A DNA stretch of 64,000 nt from Selaginella moellendorffii (taxonomy: Eukaryota > Streptophyta > Lycopodiopsida > Selaginellales > Selaginellaceae), in assembly GCF_000143415.4 (NCBI RefSeq), contig NW_003314285.1, positions 781,451 through 845,450 on the forward strand, read 5' to 3'. Positions 62,972 to 64,000 of the stretch are shown one piece after another. The notes beneath the pieces are model-generated. The model saw only the letters and a program-made list of their open reading frames with translations. It ran no database searches and had not been told where the DNA came from. Numbering within the stretch: the stretch's first letter is position 1; every line of letters starts with the position of its first letter. The position numbers were made by a program, and so were the translations under genes.

Positions 62972-63324
62972 CTAGAAAAGATTGTAAGGGAAGGCGTCGA
63001 GCGGATGAATCAGGTATGTGAGGACGAGCGCCGCGAACATGAGCACGTACGCGATTCCTTGATCGATCGAGACCCCTGGAGACAATAGCCCGTTAGATTC
63101 GATCTACATTGCCCAGAACCGCAAAGATCTAGCAAGAAAGAGCGAGAAAGAGGGCCGGGGAGAGGAAATCTTGCAAAAACGCCTAGGTTTTCGCGATTTC
63201 GCGATTTCTTACCGTCGCTCTGTGGCGCTGGCGCCGGCGCTGGAGATTCTTGAGCTATGGCGACCGATCCGAGCAGTAGTACCATCGCCGTGGCCAAGGC
63301 GGCGAGAAACCTCGACGCCTCCAT
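62972..63324 (-). CDS. arabinogalactan peptide (AGP20/22-like)
   Basis: Two exons (63213-63324, 62972-63075) encode 71 aa. The N-terminal signal peptide (MEASRFLAALATAMVLLLGS, cleavage near AIAQ) is followed by a tiny mature core ESPAPAPAPQSDG whose Ala-Pro repeats are expected to be hydroxylated and carry arabinogalactan. Then comes a hydrophobic C-terminus, GVSIDQGIAYVLMFAALVLTYLI followed by HPLDA, matching AG-peptides of seed plants (SIDQGIAYLL). That segment is the GPI-anchor signal, removed in the ER. The product sits on the outer face of the plasma membrane. The strong conservation of the GPI part supports the intron position. Confidence 0.87.
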
Positions 63325-63492
63325 CGCTAGACCAAAAGAATGAACGTTCTCTAAATTATCCCTGGCCTTTAGTATGAATGACGGCTAAATGTACAAAGGT
63401 TAAAATTACCTCGCTGTTGTGGCCGTTGGATCCGGATCACACCCAAATGATTGCTGGCCGTTGGATGAAGAACAGTATTTTACAGGTTTTAT

Positions 63493-64000
63493 TTACAAAA
63501 GTTTTGACGATGTCACTAGCAGTTCTTGGAGCTTCTTCGCGTTTAGTGGCTTGCTGATGTAGCCATCCATCCCAGCAGCGATGCAGCGATCGCCATCTCC
63601 AAACATTGCGTGAGCGGTCATGGCGACGATGGGAGTGGAAGACATCCCTTTGTTCTTCTCCATCTCCCGGATCTTGGTGGTCGCTTGGAATCCATCGCAG
63701 ATTGGCATTTGCACCTAGAGAGGTAGAAGATTAGAAGCTCGCCCTTGAAAGATCACGAGCAAAAGTTCTTACGTCCATCAGGATGAGATCAAACGTTTCT
63801 TGCGATGCTTTCTCGATTGCCTCGGCTCCATTGCACGCGATCACGGCCGAGTGACCCCACTTTCGAAGCAGTGATACGGCCACCCTTTGGTTGACGATGT
63901 TGTCCTCGGCTACTAAGATCTTGAGACTTTTGTGTTCCTCCGGAGAAGCCTCTAGCTTAGCCTGGCCGAGAGAAGAACGATCGAACTTAAAAGGAGAGTG
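63493..64000 (-). CDS. receiver domain at the C-terminus of a hybrid histidine kinase (partial)
   Basis: Two exons are visible: 63493-63714, and 63773 to beyond the window edge. The receiver fold starts LKILVAEDNIVNQRVAVSLL with the acidic pair E-D, has the phospho-acceptor Asp in FDLILMDVQMP, then the T of VAMTAHAM and K of GYISKPLN; it ends 15 residues later. EDNxVNQ and the MTAHAM form are typical of receivers at the end of hybrid kinases such as cytokinin receptors or CKI1/AHK-type proteins, not of small A- or B-type response regulators. The upstream part (acidic linker KLEASPEEHKS) and the kinase domain lie outside the window, so the exact receptor type is unknown. Confidence 0.8.

Noticed and set aside
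62732-63088. 118-codon plus-strand frame over the AG-peptide exon
   Set aside because: Includes an A-rich low-complexity run and is antisense to the well-supported AG-peptide C-terminus.

Overview
The window is plant nuclear DNA and most likely comes from the lycophyte Selaginella moellendorffii or a close relative. Three things point there. Introns are extremely short (mostly 43-80 bp, about 108 reconstructed by hand). One gene is a microbial-type terpene synthase-like (MTPSL) gene, a family characteristic of Selaginella. There are three single-exon PPR genes. No RNA gene, CRISPR array or bacterial feature was seen. All gene models were built by eye from open frames, splice signals and remembered family features; no search was run.

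Layout. 1-17.7 kb is mainly decayed mobile DNA. A minus-strand LTR retrotransposon (3' LTR cut by the window edge, PPT, about 5 kb of non-coding interior, tRNA-type PBS, complete 5' LTR to 6464) is inserted into an older Ty3/gypsy remnant, and a second copy of that remnant lies at 15.1-17.4 kb. Between them are a LINE-like remnant, an intact intronless MTPSL gene (9883-10986), two broken MTPSL pieces (one with an internal inversion) and a TRIM-like short LTR. 17.7-44.2 kb is gene-dense: GONST1-like GDP-mannose transporter (-), PPR (+), BAP31-like (-), BRCA1 (+), a truncated eIF5 (+), a galectin-domain beta-1,3-galactosyltransferase (+), a decayed stretch, MPB2C-like (+), a 7TM RGS1-like protein without an RGS domain (-), PPR (-), nicotinate phosphoribosyltransferase (+), glycerophosphodiester phosphodiesterase (+), and a 12-exon gene (-) that appears to join an XRCC4/PAXX-like head with a Crypton/DUF3504-like recombinase-derived region. 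44.2-49.5 kb is a very AT-rich island with a short-LTR candidate and a MITE. 49.5-64 kb is again gene-dense: SAAL1-like (+), PPR (-), the largest subunit of RNA polymerase III (-), CDKD/CDK7 kinase (-), an arabinogalactan peptide (-) and the receiver domain of a hybrid histidine kinase (-, runs off the window).

The genes are mostly unrelated housekeeping functions and do not form a pathway cluster. Three head-to-head pairs have start codons 173-340 bp apart (BAP31/BRCA1, PPR/NAPRT, GONST/PPR), and one convergent pair (SAAL1-like/PPR) overlaps by 24 bp of coding sequence. The most notable points are the chimeric recombinase-derived gene, six introns that seem to use GC-AG splice sites (three in one gene), an apparent 1-nt frameshift near the 3' end of the Pol III gene, and the MTPSL locus with its rearranged relics.
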